Below, in pieces: positions 53,553-63,040 of a stretch of 64,000 bases of DNA. Location: positions 55,007 to 119,006 of the forward strand of contig DASSEX010000081.1 in the NCBI GenBank assembly GCA_035695045.1, read 5' to 3'. The first letter of the stretch is position 1; each line of letters starts with the position of its first letter. The notes under the pieces are model-generated. The model ran no database searches, was not told the origin of the DNA, and saw nothing but the letters and a program-made list of their open reading frames with translations. The position numbers and the translations under genes are program-made. The stretch comes from DASSKP01 sp035695045 (GTDB lineage: Bacteria > Actinomycetota > Actinomycetes > JAFAQI01).

Positions 53553-54007
53553 GACGGCAAGTCTGACGCCGACCAGCGCGCACCGACACCGGTGAGCGTC
53601 ACGCGTCTCGTCTCGTCGGACTCGTCGGCGGAGCGCTCCAGTCGCACCTCCAAGCGGTCGGCGGCCAGATCCTCGACGAGTCCCTCGCCCCACTCGACGA
53701 CCGTCACGGAGTCCTCCAGCGCAGCATCGAGGTCGAGGTCGTCCACCTCCTCCACCGAACCGAGGCGGTAGGCATCGACGTGGACCAGCGGGACCCGGCC
53801 GTCGCGATGCACCCGCGCGATGACAAAGGTCGGCGACACGACCGGGCCGGTGACGCCGAGCCCGGCACCGATGCCCTGCACCAAGGTCGTCTTGCCGGCG
53901 CCGAGATCTCCGGTCAGCACGATCAGGTCGCCCGGCTGGGCCAGCCGGGCGATGCGGGTGCCGAGCGCGCGCATGTCGTCGGCGGTCGGTACGACGATCT
54001 CGCTCAC
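53549..54007 (-). CDS. tsaE: tRNA threonylcarbamoyladenosine biosynthesis ATPase TsaE
   Basis: 152 aa P-loop protein: Walker A LTGDLGAGKTTLVQGIGAGLG, switch region VSPTFVIARVH, then HVDAYRLGSVEEVDDLDL and VEWGEGL. It resets the TsaBD complex. GTG 54007 overlaps the UDG stop by 4 bp, and its own stop overlaps the next gene. Unusually, three unrelated genes separate it from tsaB. Confidence 0.95.
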   Translation of the reverse strand: MSEIVVPTADDMRALGTRIARLAQPGDLIVLTGDLGAGKTTLVQGIGAGLGVTGPVVSPTFVIARVHRDGRVPLVHVDAYRLGSVEEVDDLDLDAALEDSVTVVEWGEGLVEDLAADRLEVRLERSADESDETRRVTLTGVGARWSASDLPS

Positions 54008-54615
54008 ATCAGCTCCGCAGCGGTGCGGAGGTCGGTCCGAAGCGCTGCCATCGGTGCGCCGGCCGGCCCGAAGCGGATCGCGGCCGACGGGTGGTACGTC
54101 GCCAGCAGTCGCCGCCCCCGCCACTCGTGCAGCTGCTGCCTCGCGTCGCGAAGACGCATGCCACCGCCCAGCGCCCACGCCAGCGCCGTGCCGCCGAGCG
54201 TCACGACGAGCGAGGGGTCGGCGAGCTCCACCTGGCGATCCAGCCAGCCGCGGCACCGCCGTGCCTCCGCCGTCGTCGGCGGCCGGTTCGCCGGGGGCCG
54301 ACACTTCACCACGTTGGCGACGGCGGTCGACGTACGGTCGATGCCCACCTCCGCAAGGAGCTCGTCGAGCAGCTGCCCCGCCTTGCCAACGAACGGCCGG
54401 CCGCTGAGGTCCTCCTGCGCGCCCGGCGCCTCCCCCACCAGCATCAACCGCGCGGCCGGCGGAAAATCGCCGACGACCACCGTCGTGCGATGGGGCACCA
54501 GGTCGGGACAGGCGAGACAGCCACGGGCCCGGTCGGCGAGCAGGCTCAGATCAGACGACTCCTGCGCCCGCGACGCAACCGCCGTCACCGACGGGTCGAC
54601 GGAGCGGCGGCTCAC
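54004..54615 (-). CDS. Uracil-DNA glycosylase, family 4 (4Fe-4S)
   Basis: 203 aa. Four cysteines positioned as cluster ligands: C-L-A-C, VVKC and ARRC. The catalytic region is VGEAPGAQEDLSGRPFVGKAG, and TYHPSA is the DNA-intercalation motif. It removes uracil from DNA. GTG 54615 overlaps the upstream hydrolase stop (GTGA); the frame open further upstream lies inside that gene. Confidence 0.9.
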   Translation of the reverse strand: MSRRSVDPSVTAVASRAQESSDLSLLADRARGCLACPDLVPHRTTVVVGDFPPAARLMLVGEAPGAQEDLSGRPFVGKAGQLLDELLAEVGIDRTSTAVANVVKCRPPANRPPTTAEARRCRGWLDRQVELADPSLVVTLGGTALAWALGGGMRLRDARQQLHEWRGRRLLATYHPSAAIRFGPAGAPMAALRTDLRTAAELM

Positions 54616-55673
54616 GCCGAGCGCACCGACGCAGCCCTGGACGTGGCCCGCCCGAGCAACCGCGTGAGTGCGGCGTTCACGACCGCCGGCCGCTCGAGGA
54701 TGACCATGTGTCCCGCGCCGGGAACGAGCAACAGCTCGGCGTCGGGCAGCGCGTCCGCCATCACCTGGCTGTTGTGCGGCGGCGTCAGCAGGTCCTTCTC
54801 GCCGCACAGGACCAGCGCCTCGACGTCGCGCAGCACGTCGAGCGCCTCGAGCTTGTCGTGGCTCAGGAACGTGTCGAAGAACTCGGTCATCACCTCGACC
54901 GGTGTGTGCGCGACCATGCGCTCCATGAAGTCGACCAGCGAGGGAGGTACGGCGCCACCGAACGCGAACCGGCGGGTCAGCACATAGGCAAGGTCGCTCC
55001 CGCGCTTACGTCCGGACTCGATCAGAGCGGCGCGGCGGTTGGCGACGCGGATCACGCCCGGCGCGACCGGACGAAGGGCACGTCCGACGAAGCCCGGAAT
55101 GCCGAAGACGGTCTCCGCGAACGCGCCCGCGGCCGTGCTGACCAGACCGACGCCGACCACCCGCTCCGCGAACAGCTCCGGCGCGCGATCCGCCAACGCG
55201 AGGATCGTCATGCCGCCCATCGAGTGCCCGACGAGGACGACGGGCCCATCCGGCGCGACCGCGCGAAGCACTGCTTCGAGGTCCCTGCCGAGCTGGTCGA
55301 TCGTGGAGTGGTGGCGTGGCGAGCGTCCAGAAGCGCCGTGGCTGCGCTGGTCGAAGAAGACGAGGCGGGCATCGTCGCGCAGATCACGCCGCTGGAAGTG
55401 CCAGCAGTCCATCGACAACGTGAAGCCGTGCACGAACACGACGGTCAGCTCGGCGGCCTCGTTGCCGTCCACCTCGACGTGCAACGGCACGCCGTCGTCG
55501 GCGAGCACCGTGCGTCCCGCCGTGTGGAGCATGCCGAACGGTTCGTCCGCGAACCGGTCGGGACCGCTGCGTGCCCGACCGACGACTCGTCGTTCCGCCG
55601 CGACGCCGGCGGCAACGGCGCCGGCAGCGACACCGGCGGCAGCGGCGGCGATGCCGAGACGCTTGCCGTTCAT
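54612..55673 (-). CDS. Alpha/beta-hydrolase with N-terminal membrane anchor
   Basis: 353 aa. An Ala/Gly-rich hydrophobic N-terminus (residues 6-25) anchors it. VVFVHGFTLSMDCW gives the oxyanion strand, the nucleophile is in VLVGHSMGGMTIL, the Asp probably in VLCGEKDLLTP and the His in PGAGHMVILERP. The family includes esterases, lipases and epoxide hydrolases; the substrate is unknown. It overlaps alr by 4 bp at its start. Confidence 0.87.
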   Translation of the reverse strand: MNGKRLGIAAAAAGVAAGAVAAGVAAERRVVGRARSGPDRFADEPFGMLHTAGRTVLADDGVPLHVEVDGNEAAELTVVFVHGFTLSMDCWHFQRRDLRDDARLVFFDQRSHGASGRSPRHHSTIDQLGRDLEAVLRAVAPDGPVVLVGHSMGGMTILALADRAPELFAERVVGVGLVSTAAGAFAETVFGIPGFVGRALRPVAPGVIRVANRRAALIESGRKRGSDLAYVLTRRFAFGGAVPPSLVDFMERMVAHTPVEVMTEFFDTFLSHDKLEALDVLRDVEALVLCGEKDLLTPPHNSQVMADALPDAELLLVPGAGHMVILERPAVVNAALTRLLGRATSRAASVRSA

Positions 55674-56800
55674 GCCGCTCCTCCGACGTAGCGACGCGGG
55701 ACCCGCGCCCCGATCCGCGTGACGATCTCGTAGTTGATGGTGCCGATCGCAGCTGCCCAGTCGTCAGCCGTCGGCTCCCCGTCATTCCCGCGTCCGAACA
55801 GCACGACCTCGTCGCCCGCCGCCACCGACAGGTCGCCGACGTCGACGACGAACTGGTCCATGCAGACCGTCCCGCTGATCGTGAAGCGACGACCGTTGAT
55901 CTGCACAGGTCCGACGTTGGTCGCGTGCCGCGGCACACCGTCGGCGTAACCAAGCGGCACCAGGGCCAACGTCGTCGGACGGGTCGTCGTGTAGCGATGG
56001 GCGTAGGACACGCCCTGACCTTCCGGCACCTGCTTGGCGAGCGCGACCTGCGCGGTCAGGCGCATCGCGGGCCGCAGACCCAACGTGTCGGCAGTCCCGA
56101 CCTCCGGCCCCGGCGACAACCCGTAGACCGCGACGCCGGGGCGAACCAGGTCGAAGTGCGTGTCGGGCAGGGCAAGGGTGGCCGCGGAGTTGGCCAGGTG
56201 CCGGAGCTGCGGCCGCAGTCCCGCGCGGTCGGCGACCTCTGACGCCTCACCGAACGCCGACACCTGCCGCGCGATCGTCGGGTGGCCGGGCGCGTCGGCG
56301 TATGCGAGGTGAGACCACAGCCCGACGAGCTCGATGCTTCCGTCGGCCACCCGCTTCGCCGCGACCTCTGCCAGGGTCGGCCACTCGGCGGCGGTGACGC
56401 CCGCACGCCCGAGCCCGGTGTCGACCTTGAGGTGCACGCGCGTCGGCCGGCCGGTGACCTCCGCGGCGGCCGCCGCCAGGTCCAGCCCCCACGTCGCGGA
56501 GACGCTGATGTCGACGCCTGCGTTCGCCGCCGCGACGACGTCGTCGCCGGGTGTGACCAGCCAGGCGAGGACCGGCACCTGCAGCCCGGCGGCGCGCAGG
56601 GCGAGGGCCTCCTCGACGAACGCCACCCCGAGCCATCCGGCGCCGGCTTCGACACTCGCTCGTGCACACGGCACCATGCCGTGGCCGTAGCCATCGGCCT
56701 TGACGACCGCCATCACCTGCGCCGAGCCGCTACGGCGACACAGGTTCGCGACGTTGTCACGAACCGCGTCAAGGTCGACGGTCGCGGCGAAACGGTCCAT
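55670..56800 (-). CDS. alr: Alanine racemase
   Basis: 376 aa PLP enzyme making D-Ala for peptidoglycan. The PLP lysine is in VMAVVKADGYGHGM, the C-terminal catalytic Tyr in GVSYAHRY, and HLKVDTGLGRAG is present. ATG 56800 is used; ATG 56809 is also possible. The product feeds the cell-wall pathway in which glmS/glmM (same operon) supply GlcNAc. Confidence 0.95.
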   Translation of the reverse strand: MDRFAATVDLDAVRDNVANLCRRSGSAQVMAVVKADGYGHGMVPCARASVEAGAGWLGVAFVEEALALRAAGLQVPVLAWLVTPGDDVVAAANAGVDISVSATWGLDLAAAAAEVTGRPTRVHLKVDTGLGRAGVTAAEWPTLAEVAAKRVADGSIELVGLWSHLAYADAPGHPTIARQVSAFGEASEVADRAGLRPQLRHLANSAATLALPDTHFDLVRPGVAVYGLSPGPEVGTADTLGLRPAMRLTAQVALAKQVPEGQGVSYAHRYTTTRPTTLALVPLGYADGVPRHATNVGPVQINGRRFTISGTVCMDQFVVDVGDLSVAAGDEVVLFGRGNDGEPTADDWAAAIGTINYEIVTRIGARVPRRYVGGAA

Positions 56801-56834
56801 GCCTTCCATTCTCCGCGTCACTCCACGATCGGCG

Positions 56835-58310
56835 TCATCGGCCACGGATCGTCCGCCACGCCTCGGGGAGCGTCATGGCGATGTCCATCGCAGCGATCGG
56901 CGCCGCCCGCCGCCCTGCGGCGTGGACACCGGCGAGCCCGTGCAGGAACGCTCCCGCTGCCGCCGCTGCCGCGGCCTCGACGCCTCCGGCGAGCAAGGCA
57001 CCGATGACTCCCGACAACACGTCACCACTGCCCGCCGTCGCGAGGTACGGCGTGTCGACACTGTTGACCCAGACGCCGCCCTCGGGCGCCGCGACGAGAG
57101 TTGTGGCGCCCTTCAGCAGGACGACGACGCCCAGCTCAGCAGCAGCTCGCTTCGCGTGCTCGAGCCGACGCGCTTCGACGTCCTGACGGTCGGTGCCCAC
57201 AAGGCGAGCGAACTCTCCCGCGTGTGGAGTCAGCACGGTGGGCGCCGTACGACGGTGGACGAGCTCCGGCGACCGCGCAATCACTGCGATCGCGTCGGCG
57301 TCGACGACCACCGGGACGTCGGTGTCGAGCACGGCGCGCACCACCTGCTCCGCGTCGTCATCGCTGCCGAGGCCGGATCCGACCACCCATGCCTGCACCC
57401 GGCCGATCGCTGTGACCGCTGAGCCGTCCCCGACGCCGAGGTCGGTGACCACAGCCTCCGGCCAGGCCGTGCGGACCTGGTCGGCTGCCCGGGCCGGGCC
57501 GGCGTACCGCACCATTCCGGCCCCGGCGCGCACTGCGCCACCCACCGCCATCACCGCCGCGCCGGTGTACTGCTCGCTGCCCGCCGCGACGCCGACGACA
57601 CCGCGTCGGTACTTGTCGGTCTCGCCCTCAGGTGGCGGGACCAACGCCGCGACGTCGTCCGCATCGAGGAGTCGAACATCCGCGGCGGGCAGGTCCAGGC
57701 CGATGTCGACGACCTCGACGAGCCCGGCGAGACCCGCCCCCGGTGACACGACGAGGCCCGTCTTGAGCGCCCCGAACGTCACCGTCACGTCGGCGCGCAC
57801 CGCCGGCCCGTCGACGGCGCCCGTCGACGCATCCACGCCGCTCGGGACGTCAACGGCCACGACAGCCGCGTTTCCGTCGTCGAGCAGGGCGGCGACCCTC
57901 GCCTGCTCACCCCGCAGGCCACCACGGCCCCCGATCCCGAGCATCCCGTCGACGACGAGGTCCGCGGACCGGACCAGCTGGTCGACCGCGGGTCGGGATG
58001 ACTCGGTGCGGCGACCGCCAGCTGCCAGGAACGCCGCCAGCGCCGCCTCGTGGACGCGCTCCGCGGTCTGCACCGCATCCACGCGCGCGCCGCGGCGACT
58101 GAGCTGCGCACCGGCATAGAGGGCGTCGCCGCCGTTGTTGCCCGCGCCGACGAGCAGGACGACGCGGGCGCCGTACGTCGACCCGAGAACCGACGCGCAC
58201 CGTCTCGCGAGCGCCGTCGCCGCGCGCTGCATCAACGCACCCTCGGGAAGAGCGGCGAGAAGCGGCTTCTCCGCAGCCCGCACCTGCTCTGCGTCGTAGG
58301 CGAACCTCAT
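56835..58310 (-). CDS. nnr: Bifunctional NAD(P)H-hydrate epimerase/dehydratase
   Basis: 491 aa fusion. The N-terminal YjeF epimerase (about 1-210) has VVLLVGAGNNGGDALYAGAQL and VAVDVPSGVDASTG. The C-terminal ADP-dependent dehydratase (about 225-485) is ribokinase-like with TVLTPHAGEFARLVG, LLKGATTLVA and LATAGSGDVLSGVIGALLA. It repairs damaged NAD(P)HX. Its start overlaps acpS by 4 bp. Confidence 0.94.
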   Translation of the reverse strand: MRFAYDAEQVRAAEKPLLAALPEGALMQRAATALARRCASVLGSTYGARVVLLVGAGNNGGDALYAGAQLSRRGARVDAVQTAERVHEAALAAFLAAGGRRTESSRPAVDQLVRSADLVVDGMLGIGGRGGLRGEQARVAALLDDGNAAVVAVDVPSGVDASTGAVDGPAVRADVTVTFGALKTGLVVSPGAGLAGLVEVVDIGLDLPAADVRLLDADDVAALVPPPEGETDKYRRGVVGVAAGSEQYTGAAVMAVGGAVRAGAGMVRYAGPARAADQVRTAWPEAVVTDLGVGDGSAVTAIGRVQAWVVGSGLGSDDDAEQVVRAVLDTDVPVVVDADAIAVIARSPELVHRRTAPTVLTPHAGEFARLVGTDRQDVEARRLEHAKRAAAELGVVVLLKGATTLVAAPEGGVWVNSVDTPYLATAGSGDVLSGVIGALLAGGVEAAAAAAAGAFLHGLAGVHAAGRRAAPIAAMDIAMTLPEAWRTIRGR

Positions 58311-58666
58311 CCGGCCGCCTCGGCAACGACCATGGCCACCGCGCTGCCCCCGTCGTGCGACAGCGAGAGGTGCCAGGTGTCGACGCCGGCAGCCGTCGCC
58401 GCCTCAGCGACGGAGGAGCGAGTCAGCAGCGAAGGGCGGCCGTGCTCGTCGCTCACGACCTCCGCGTCGTGCCAGCCGAGTCCCTGCGGCGCTCCGAGCG
58501 CCTTGGCCAGCGCCTCCTTCGCCGCGAACCGCGCCGCCAACGACCGAACCGGAAGCACCCGTTCCCGCTCGGTGAACAGCCGCTCCAACAGCCCCGGCGT
58601 GCGCTGGAGAGACGCCTCGAAACGTGCGACGTCGACGATGTCGACACCTACGCCCACGATCGGCAC
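58307..58666 (-). CDS. acpS: Holo-[acyl-carrier-protein] synthase
   Basis: 119 aa 4'-phosphopantetheinyl transferase; GVGVDIVDVARFEASL carries the metal Asp and RFAAKEALAKALG the catalytic Glu-Lys pair. It activates ACP for fatty-acid synthesis. GTG 58666 has GGGAGG 4 bp upstream; the open frame before it is not conserved. Confidence 0.95.
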   Translation of the reverse strand: MPIVGVGVDIVDVARFEASLQRTPGLLERLFTERERVLPVRSLAARFAAKEALAKALGAPQGLGWHDAEVVSDEHGRPSLLTRSSVAEAATAAGVDTWHLSLSHDGGSAVAMVVAEAAG

Positions 58667-58712
58667 GTTGCCTCCCGTGGAATCGTGAGCGAACCGACCG
58701 AGCTCGTCGGGA

Positions 58713-60548
58713 TCACTCGACCGTGACGGACTTTGCAAGGTTGCGCGGCTGGTCGACGTCGAGCCCGCGGGCCATGGCGAACTCCGCCGCGAGCACCTGC
58801 AACGGCACGAGAGTGAGCATCGGCGACAACAGCGACTTGGTGTCGGGCAGTCGGATCAGATGGTCGGCGTACGGAGTCGCCGACTCGTCACCATCGGTCG
58901 CCAGCACGATCGTGCGCGCTCCTCGCGCCCGGATCTCCTGGACGTTGGTGACCAGCTTCGGCTGCAAGGCGTGCCTGGTCGCCATCACGACGACCGGCGT
59001 GCCCTTGTCGATGAGCGCGATCGGACCGTGCTTGATCTCACCGGCCGGCATGCCCTCGGCGGAGACGTAGGCGAGCTCCTTGAGCTTGAGTGCTCCCTCG
59101 AGAGCGATCGGATAGCCCACGTGCCGTCCGAGGAACAGCACCCGCTCCTCGTTGGCGAGCTCGCGAGCGAGCTTGCGCACGGGATCCATGCGCGTCAACA
59201 CCTCGGCGATCAGGTCCGGGATCGTCGACAGGTCGCGGTAGTGCGCGCGCACCTCGTCGGCGTCGCGGTTGCCGGTGACCTGTGCGAGATAGAGACCGAC
59301 CAGGTAGACCGCGGCGAGCTGCGTCATCACCGCCTTCGTCGACGCGACCGCGATCTCCGGGCCGCCGCGCGTGTAGAACGCGGCGTCGCTCTCACGAGCG
59401 ATCGACGAACCGATCGTGTTGGTGATCGCGAGCACCCAGGCACGCTGCTGGCGTGCATGGCGCACCGCCTCGAGCGTGTCCGCGGTCTCACCACTCTGGG
59501 AGATGGCGATGACGAGCGTGTTGCGGTTGAGCACGGGGTCGCGGTAGCGGAACTCGCTCGCCATCTCGACCTCGCACGGCAGGCGGCACCAGCGCTCGAT
59601 TGCATACTTGCCGACGAGCCCGGAGTGGTAGGCGGAGCCGCACGCGACGATGAAGACCTTGTCGAAGCCGCGGATGTCCTCGTCGCTGATCGCGAGCTCG
59701 TCCAGGTGCAGCCGTCCGTCGGCACCGATGCGACCGCCGATCGTCTCGCGGACGGCCTCCGGCTGCTCCTGGATCTCCTTGAGCATGAAGTAGTCGTAGC
59801 CGCCCTTCTCGGCGGCCGAGGTGTCCCAGTCGACGTGGAAGCTCTCGCCCTCGACGTCGACACCGTCCAGGTCGGTGACCCGTACGCCGCCCCGCCGCAG
59901 CTCGACCACCTGGTCCTGGTCGATCGCCCGGGCCTCCCGGGTGTGGTTGATGAAGGCGGTGACGTCGCTCGCGAGGAAGTTCTCGCCGTCGCCCCGGCCG
60001 ACGACGAGCGGCAGGTTGCGGCGCGCGCCGATGACGAGGTCGGGATGGTCGCGATGCGCGACGACGAGGACGAAGGAGCCCTCGAGCTCGCGGCACACGG
60101 CGCGGACGGCCGCGGCGAGATCGCCGTCGCTGTCGGCGTACCGCTCCTCGATCAGGTGCGCGACGGCTTCGGTGTCCGTCTCGCTCCGCAGCGTGTGACC
60201 GCGCATCTCGAGGCCGTCGCGCAGCTCGGCGAAGTTCTCGATCGTCCCGTTGTGCACGATCGCGAGGCCGCCGCTGCAGTCGGTGTGCGGGTGCGCGTTC
60301 TGGTCGGTGGGTGCTCCGTGGGTGGCCCAGCGCGTGTGGCCGATGCCGAGCGTGCCCGGGAGCTCATGTTCGGCCAGTGCGGCGTCGAGGTTGGCGAGCT
60401 TGCCCGCGCGCCGCTCGACGGCGAGCTCACCGTCGTCGAGGACGGCCACGCCGGCCGAGTCGTAGCCGCGGTACTCCAGGCGCCGCAGCCCCTGCATGAC
60501 GACGTCCAGAGCGGGCTGATCCCCGACGTATCCGACGATGCCGCACAT
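58713..60548 (-). CDS. glmS: Glutamine--fructose-6-phosphate aminotransferase (isomerising)
   Basis: 611 aa. N-terminal class II amidotransferase with Cys2 (MCGIVGYVG), and two SIS domains with AISQSGETADT and the C-terminal DQPRNLAKSVTVE. It makes glucosamine-6-P. No glmS ribozyme is seen; the 24-bp gap to glmM is too short for one. Confidence 0.97.
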   Translation of the reverse strand: MCGIVGYVGDQPALDVVMQGLRRLEYRGYDSAGVAVLDDGELAVERRAGKLANLDAALAEHELPGTLGIGHTRWATHGAPTDQNAHPHTDCSGGLAIVHNGTIENFAELRDGLEMRGHTLRSETDTEAVAHLIEERYADSDGDLAAAVRAVCRELEGSFVLVVAHRDHPDLVIGARRNLPLVVGRGDGENFLASDVTAFINHTREARAIDQDQVVELRRGGVRVTDLDGVDVEGESFHVDWDTSAAEKGGYDYFMLKEIQEQPEAVRETIGGRIGADGRLHLDELAISDEDIRGFDKVFIVACGSAYHSGLVGKYAIERWCRLPCEVEMASEFRYRDPVLNRNTLVIAISQSGETADTLEAVRHARQQRAWVLAITNTIGSSIARESDAAFYTRGGPEIAVASTKAVMTQLAAVYLVGLYLAQVTGNRDADEVRAHYRDLSTIPDLIAEVLTRMDPVRKLARELANEERVLFLGRHVGYPIALEGALKLKELAYVSAEGMPAGEIKHGPIALIDKGTPVVVMATRHALQPKLVTNVQEIRARGARTIVLATDGDESATPYADHLIRLPDTKSLLSPMLTLVPLQVLAAEFAMARGLDVDQPRNLAKSVTVE

Positions 60549-60572
60549 GCTGGCGAGCGTACCCGCGAGGCG

Positions 60573-61904
60573 TCAGCGCACCGCTGCAGCGAGCGTCTCC
60601 GCGACCTCGGTGGCCTGTTCCTCGGTCGGGGCTTCGACCATCACCCGGATGAGCGGCTCAGTGCCGCTGGGTCGCACCAGCACACGTCCGTCGGCACCGA
60701 GCGCGGCATCGGCGCGCGCGCTGAGCTCGGTCAACGTGGACATTGCTGCGTCCTTGTCGGCGACCCGGACGTTGACCAGCACCTGCGGCAGCCGGGTGAC
60801 GACGCTCGCGAGGTCGGCGAGGCTTCGCCCGGTCTCCGCCATGCGGGCCACGAGATGCAGCCCCGTGAGAACGCCGTCCCCGGTCGTCGCGTGGTCGAGC
60901 AGGATCACGTGACCGGACTGCTCACCGCCGAGGCGGTAGCCGTCGGCGCGCATGCGTTCCAGCACGTAGCGGTCGCCCACCGCGGTGTCGGCGACGGCGA
61001 TGCCGTGCTCGGCCATCGCCTTCTTGAAGCCGAGGTTACTCATGACCGTGGCGACGACCGTGTCGCCCGCGAGCCGGCCGCGCTCCTTCATGCCCAGCGC
61101 GAGCACGGCGAGGATCTGGTCGCCGTCGACGACGCGCCCCTCGCTGTCGACCGCGACGCACCGGTCGGCGTCGCCGTCGTGGGCGAGACCGATGTCTGCG
61201 CCGTGGACACGGACGGCCTCCGCCACCGCCTCGGGGTGCGTGGCGCCGCAGCCGTCGTTGATCCGGTATCCGGCGACGTCATCGTTGATGACCACGACGT
61301 CCGCGCCGGCCGCGCGGTACGCCGCCGGGCCGACGGCCGACGCGGCACCGTTCGCGCAGTCGACGACCACCCGCACACCGTCGAGCCTCTTCGGGACGCT
61401 GGCCACGAGGTGGTCGACGTACGACGCCGATCGACGCGATGCGTCCGCATCGTGCCGCCGGCCGACTCCCGCACCGGTCGGGCGCTCCCAGCTCTCGCCG
61501 AGGTGCGCCTCGATCCGCGCCTCCGTCTCGTCCGCGAGCTTGTAGCCGCCGTGCGCGAAGAACTTGATCCCGTTGTCCGGCATCGGGTTGTGACTCGCGG
61601 AGATCATCACGCCGAGGTCGACGCCGTCCGCGGTGACCGCGTGGGCGACGGCGGGTGTCGGCGTCACGCCGAGCAGCTCGACGTCGACGCCGGCACCGAG
61701 AAGGCCGGCCGCCACTGCGGCTTCGAGCAGCTCGCCGGACGGCCGGGTGTCGCGTCCGACGACGGCGAGCGGCCGACCTGCTGCCCCTCCGCGCTGCTCG
61801 AGCAGCTCATGGGCAGCAGCGACGGCGAGACGCAGCGCGAGCTCCGGCGTGAGGTCGCCGTTGGCGACCCCCCGGACCCCATCCGTCCCGAAGAGGCGGG
61901 GCAC
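60573..61904 (-). CDS. glmM: Phosphoglucosamine mutase
   Basis: 443 aa; converts GlcN-6-P to GlcN-1-P. The phosphoserine is in ISASHNPMPDNG, the metal loop is DGDADRCVAVD, and the sugar-binding loop is GGEQSGHVI. GTG 61904 directly follows the rpsI stop codon. It forms a ribosomal-protein/amino-sugar operon with rplM, rpsI and glmS. Confidence 0.97.
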   Translation of the reverse strand: MPRLFGTDGVRGVANGDLTPELALRLAVAAAHELLEQRGGAAGRPLAVVGRDTRPSGELLEAAVAAGLLGAGVDVELLGVTPTPAVAHAVTADGVDLGVMISASHNPMPDNGIKFFAHGGYKLADETEARIEAHLGESWERPTGAGVGRRHDADASRRSASYVDHLVASVPKRLDGVRVVVDCANGAASAVGPAAYRAAGADVVVINDDVAGYRINDGCGATHPEAVAEAVRVHGADIGLAHDGDADRCVAVDSEGRVVDGDQILAVLALGMKERGRLAGDTVVATVMSNLGFKKAMAEHGIAVADTAVGDRYVLERMRADGYRLGGEQSGHVILLDHATTGDGVLTGLHLVARMAETGRSLADLASVVTRLPQVLVNVRVADKDAAMSTLTELSARADAALGADGRVLVRPSGTEPLIRVMVEAPTEEQATEVAETLAAAVR

Positions 61905-62422
<518 letters not shown>

Positions 62423-62426
<4 letters not shown>

Positions 62427-62881
62427 TGCGCTGCCTTCACTTGGGAGACCTGGGTGATCTCGTAGGGCACCGGCTGCTGAGCCTGGTGGGGGTGCTCCGG
62501 GCCGGCGTAGACCTTGAGCTTGCTCGCCATCTGACGGCCGAGGGTCGTGTGCGGGAGCATGCCCTTCACGGCCTTCTCGACGGCGCGCTCAGGGCGCTTC
62601 TCGAGCAGCTCGGTGTAGGGAACCTGCTTGAGGCCGCCGGGGTAGCCGGAGTGGCGGTAGGCGAGCTTCTGCTCGCGCTTGGCGCCGGTCAGCGCGACCT
62701 TGGCGGCGTTGACGATGATCACGAAGTCGCCGGTGTCGACGTGCGGGGCGTAGATCGGCTTGTGCTTGCCACGCAGCAGACGTGCCGCCTGGCTGGCCAG
62801 CCGGCCGAGGACGACGTCGGTGGCGTCGATGACGTGCCACTGACGCTGGACGTCGCCGGGCTTCGGTTGGTACGTGCGCAC
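62423..62881 (-). CDS. rplM: 50S ribosomal protein L13
   Basis: 152 aa; RTYQPKPGDVQRQWHVIDATDVVLGRLAS is the canonical actinobacterial start and supports GTG 62881, with AAGG 8 nt ahead. ATG 62905 would add eight residues. Central YRHSGYPGGLKQ and terminal PHQAQQPVPYEI are present. First gene of the operon, behind a good promoter. Confidence 0.97.
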
Positions 62882-62949
62882 GTGGGAGCCTTCGCTGAAG
62901 ATCATCTGAGGGAGAGCGCGCAGCGTTCAGCGCTCTGGTACGACGTTCG

Positions 62950-62979
62950 AGGATACCCAGCGCCCGGAGAACGGGTCAA
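62950..62979 (-). promoter_or_regulatory. rplM-rpsI operon promoter
   Basis: On the minus strand TTGACC (62974-62979) and TATCCT (62950-62955) are 18 bp apart. The start codon is 68 bp downstream of the -10. The leader contains a 7-bp inverted repeat (agagcgc 62913-62919 / gcgctct 62930-62936). The -35 touches the T-run of the upstream terminator. Confidence 0.7.
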
Positions 62980-63016
62980 AAGCGTGGGGCGCCACCCGAA
63001 TTCGGATGGCGCCCCA
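62979..63016 (-). terminator. Rho-independent terminator of the LPXTG gene
   Basis: The perfect arms tggggcgcca (62985-62994) and tggcgcccca (63007-63016) enclose ccgaattcgg, itself a palindrome that extends the stem. On the minus strand the hairpin is followed by cgcTTTTg. It lies 25 bp after the stop of the LPXTG gene. Confidence 0.85.
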
Positions 63017-63040
63017 GGCCTTGTGGAGCAGAAGTGCAGG

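Noticed and set aside
60549..60572. glmS ribozyme
   Set aside because: The glmM-glmS gap is 24 bp, far too short, and actinobacterial glmS in an operon is not expected to carry one.
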